Source: Accumulibacter sp. (GTDB taxonomy: Bacteria; Pseudomonadota; Gammaproteobacteria; Burkholderiales; Rhodocyclaceae). Taken from it: a stretch of 6,497 bases of DNA. The notes below the pieces were generated by a model. The model had not been told where the DNA came from. It saw nothing but the letters and a program-made list of their open reading frames with translations, and made no database searches. Position numbers and translations under genes: made by a program. Below, in pieces: positions 4,512-6,497 of the stretch. Numbering within the stretch: the stretch's first letter is position 1; each line of letters begins with the position of its first letter. The stretch spans positions 1 through 6,497 of the forward strand of contig JAISDL010000004.1 in the NCBI GenBank assembly GCA_031264825.1, given 5' to 3'.

Positions 4512-5465
4512 ATGAAAAAAATCGTTGGAATCGTATCGGCCCTGTTGTCGGCTTGCCTGCTGGCGTTCGCGCCGACGGCGGGCGCGGTCCAGGTTTTTAC
4601 GACCGCGCCCGAATGGGCCGCGCTGGTCCGTGAAATCGGCGGCGAGGACGTCATCGTCTCCGTCGCGACGACCGGGCTTCAGGACCCGCATCGTATACAG
4701 GCCAAGCCGTCGCTGATCACCGCCGCGCGCTCGGCGGACCTCGTCGTCGCCAACGGCGCCGAACTCGAAGTCGCGTGGCTTCCTCTCGTCATCCGCGCGT
4801 CGGGGAACGCGCAGATTCAGCCGGGGCGTCCGGGCTACTTCGAAGCCGCCGCGTACGTCAGGCTGATCGAAGCGCCGGTGCTGCTCGACCGTTCGCAAGG
4901 CGACGTCCACCCCCTCGGAAACCCCCATATCCACGGCGACCCGCGCAATATGCTGAGCGTCGGGAGGGCGCTCGCGGCGCGCCTCGCGCAGATCGACCCG
5001 AAGAACGCGGCGGCGTATTCCAACCGGTACAAACGCTTCACCGGAACGATGCGCGCGTCGATCGCCGTCTGGGAGCGCGACGCCGCGCCCTTGAGGGGCG
5101 TCCCGATCCTCGTCCAGCACAAGGTTTTTTCCTACCTCGAAAGCTGGCTCGGCATCGAAGAAGCCGGCGCGCTCGAAGCGATTCCCGGCGTCGAACCCTC
5201 CGGCGCGCACCTCGCCGAGATCCTGGCACGGCAAGCCGGAAATCCGGCGCGGATGGTCGTCTACCCGGCGTACCAGGACGACGCGCCGTCGCGCTGGGTC
5301 GGCGAACGCGCGAAAATCCCCGTGGTATTGCTCCCATCGACACTCGGCGGGACGCCCGATGCGTCGAACCTTTACAAATATTACGAGTCGATGGTGCGGC
5401 GCCTTCTGGACGGACTCAAAAGCGGCGGCGGCGCGCAGAACGGCGAGTCGCGGGTTCTTGAATGA
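4512..5465 (+). CDS. znuA: Metal (probably zinc) ABC importer substrate-binding protein, ZnuA-type
   Basis: A cluster 9 (ZnuA/TroA) periplasmic binding protein that captures a divalent metal and hands it to the inner-membrane permease. The product has 317 residues; 1-25 form a signal peptide (cleavage near TAGA/VQVF). The likely metal ligands sit at family spacing: H60 in DPHRIQAKPS, H139 in GNPHIHGDP, H203 in VQHKVFSYL, and an acidic residue in YPAYQDDAPS (D256 or D257). Extra histidines H133 and H141 flank the second site. The long His/Asp-rich loop seen in many zinc-specific ZnuA proteins is absent, so manganese or iron is not formally excluded. Three His ligands and the surrounding genes favour zinc. 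The stop overlaps the next start by ATGA, implying coupled translation with the ATPase. Confidence 0.88.
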   Translation: MKKIVGIVSALLSACLLAFAPTAGAVQVFTTAPEWAALVREIGGEDVIVSVATTGLQDPHRIQAKPSLITAARSADLVVANGAELEVAWLPLVIRASGNAQIQPGRPGYFEAAAYVRLIEAPVLLDRSQGDVHPLGNPHIHGDPRNMLSVGRALAARLAQIDPKNAAAYSNRYKRFTGTMRASIAVWERDAAPLRGVPILVQHKVFSYLESWLGIEEAGALEAIPGVEPSGAHLAEILARQAGNPARMVVYPAYQDDAPSRWVGERAKIPVVLLPSTLGGTPDASNLYKYYESMVRRLLDGLKSGGGAQNGESRVLE

Positions 5466-6031
5466 ACGACGGGGTTCTGCTCAAGGTCGAAGAAGTGACG
5501 GCGGGTTACACCGAGCCTCTCGTCGGCCCGCTTTCGCTGACGCTGAAAAGCGGCGAAGTCGTCGGAATCCGGGGGCCGAACGGCAGCGGAAAGTCGACCT
5601 TTCTCGCCTCGCTCGTCGGCGCGTCGCGCGTTTTTTCGGGGCGGATCGACAAACGCCCCGACCTGCGGATCGTCTTCATGCGGCAAAAACCGCTTCCCGT
5701 CAAAGGAATCCCGTTTTGCGCCTCCGAACTGCTCGCGCTCACCGGCGCGAGCGCCGAAGGTCTCCCGTCGCGCTACGCCCCGCAACTTGGCGAACGGCTC
5801 GACGCGCTCTCGGGCGGGCAGTTGCAGTTCTTTACGCTCTGGCCCTGCCTGAACACGCACGCCGACGTCGTCCTCCTCGACGAGCCGACGAACAACCTCG
5901 ACGCGGAGAGCATCGCCGAACTCGCGCGCCTCCTGTGCCGAAAGAGGGACGAGGGGCGCGGAGTCTTCGTCGTCAGCCACGACGAGCGCTTCATCGACGC
6001 GGTGTGCGACCGAACGGTGAACTTCGAATGA
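5462..6031 (+). CDS. znuC: Metal ABC importer ATP-binding protein, ZnuC-type
   Basis: The nucleotide-binding subunit that powers the importer from the cytoplasmic face. All core motifs are present in the 189 residues: Walker A GPNGSGKS (38-45), Q-loop Q75, signature LSGGQ (116-120), Walker B VVLLDE (136-141), D-loop NNLD (144-147) and H-loop His173 in VSHD. It is clearly shorter than typical ZnuC (about 250 residues): the helical part between Q-loop and signature is compact, and the protein ends 16 residues after the H-loop, lacking any C-terminal extension. The ending is natural, since its stop overlaps the permease start by ATGA. DEPTNNLD and SHDERF also recall ABC-F proteins, but a single nucleotide-binding domain and operon context make it an importer subunit. 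Confidence 0.88.
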   Translation: MNDGVLLKVEEVTAGYTEPLVGPLSLTLKSGEVVGIRGPNGSGKSTFLASLVGASRVFSGRIDKRPDLRIVFMRQKPLPVKGIPFCASELLALTGASAEGLPSRYAPQLGERLDALSGGQLQFFTLWPCLNTHADVVLLDEPTNNLDAESIAELARLLCRKRDEGRGVFVVSHDERFIDAVCDRTVNFE

Positions 6032-6497
6032 TCTCGCCGTTCGACCCGCTTTTTTTCAACCCCTTCCTGACCGGCGCGGCGTACGCCGTCGCGCTCCCGC
6101 TCGTCGGTCTCACGCTCAGGCTGCGCGACGAATGGCTTGCCGCGCTCGCCTTCGCGCAGATTTCGGCGCTCGGCGCCTTGCTCGCGCTCGTCTTCGCCGT
6201 GCCCGCGTCGTTCGGAGGCGTCGCCGCCGCCGTCGCCGCTGCGGCGACGAAGCATGGCTTCGAAGGCGCGGGAAAAAAGGCGCGCGGAACCGTCTATGCG
6301 CTGCTCTTTCTGCTCGGATGGGGCGCGTCGGTCCTCCTCGTCGTCAACCTGCCGGTCGCCGAGCACGCCGCGCACGCGCTCTTCGACGGTCAACTCTATT
6401 TCACCGGGCGCGCGCACCTCGTCTATGCGTTCGTCTTGACGGGCGCGCTGATCGTATTCCTCCGCCTCGTTTCACGGCGCTTGCTGCGCGCGCATTT
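6028..6497 (+). CDS. znuB: Metal ABC importer permease, ZnuB-type (partial, cut by window end)
   Basis: The frame opens at ATG 6028, overlapping the ATPase stop, and runs to the window edge without a stop, giving 156 codons of what should be a protein of about 260-290 residues. The translation starts MISPFDPLFFNPFLTGAAYA and shows hydrophobic stretches at about 12-30, 37-62, 88-108 and 130-147, consistent with a polytopic membrane protein. LRDEWLAALAFAQISALGALLA (31-52) fits the early conserved region of the ABC-3 permease family. A basic loop near 74-86 (KHGFEGAGKKARG) is probably cytoplasmic. Family assignment rests partly on position after the binding protein and ATPase. It would form the metal channel in the inner membrane. 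Confidence 0.8.
   Translation, partial: MISPFDPLFFNPFLTGAAYAVALPLVGLTLRLRDEWLAALAFAQISALGALLALVFAVPASFGGVAAAVAAAATKHGFEGAGKKARGTVYALLFLLGWGASVLLVVNLPVAEHAAHALFDGQLYFTGRAHLVYAFVLTGALIVFLRLVSRRLLRAH

Noticed and set aside
4410..5234. Minus-strand open frame opposite the binding-protein gene
   Set aside because: No recognisable domain, and the plus strand encodes a full ZnuA-type protein with its metal ligands.
5381..6417. Minus-strand open frames opposite the ATPase and permease genes
   Set aside because: They are rich in Arg and Glu and lack motifs; the ATPase frame has every ABC motif and overlaps its neighbours by ATGA.

Overview
This is a GC-rich window from a Gram-negative bacterium, most likely a betaproteobacterium. 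The main clue is the HrcA protein, whose N-terminus and C-terminus read like betaproteobacterial HrcA, and hrcA is followed directly by hemH, an association typical of that group. A signal-peptide-bearing outer-membrane barrel with a terminal Phe confirms a didermic envelope. I cannot place it to genus by eye.

Layout. Positions 1-245 contain no gene but are packed with small palindromes and short repeats. On the minus strand, hrcA (heat-shock repressor, 2359 to 1331) and hemH (ferrochelatase, 1331 to 246) form a tightly coupled pair sharing one base (TGATG). A 163-base spacer (2360-2522), again repeat-filled, separates this pair from a plus-strand metal-uptake locus. That locus holds a small secreted His/Cys protein (2523-2801), an outer-membrane beta-barrel with an N-terminal coiled coil (2871-4358), a probable terminator and a 153-base gap, and then a znuA-znuC-znuB type ABC importer: binding protein 4512-5465, ATPase 5462-6031, and a permease starting at 6028 and cut by the window end. 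Each ABC gene overlaps the next by ATGA.

How it works together. The plus-strand genes look like a complete envelope path for a divalent metal, most likely zinc: barrel in the outer membrane, small His/Cys protein and binding protein in the periplasm, and permease plus ATPase at the inner membrane. The zinc assignment rests on the binding protein's spaced histidines (H60, H139, H203) and on context; no clear Zur box was found.

The least ordinary feature is a family of 7-base tandem repeats (consensus CTGWYTC, in two subtypes, CTGTCTC and CTGATTC). It occurs on both sides of the hrcA-hemH pair in opposite orientations. It encodes most of the C-terminal tail of ferrochelatase, and its end units (CTGATA) merge into extended -10 promoter sequences on both sides of the divergent spacer. 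A 136-base element with nested inverted repeats (51-186) carries the same heptads at its ends.
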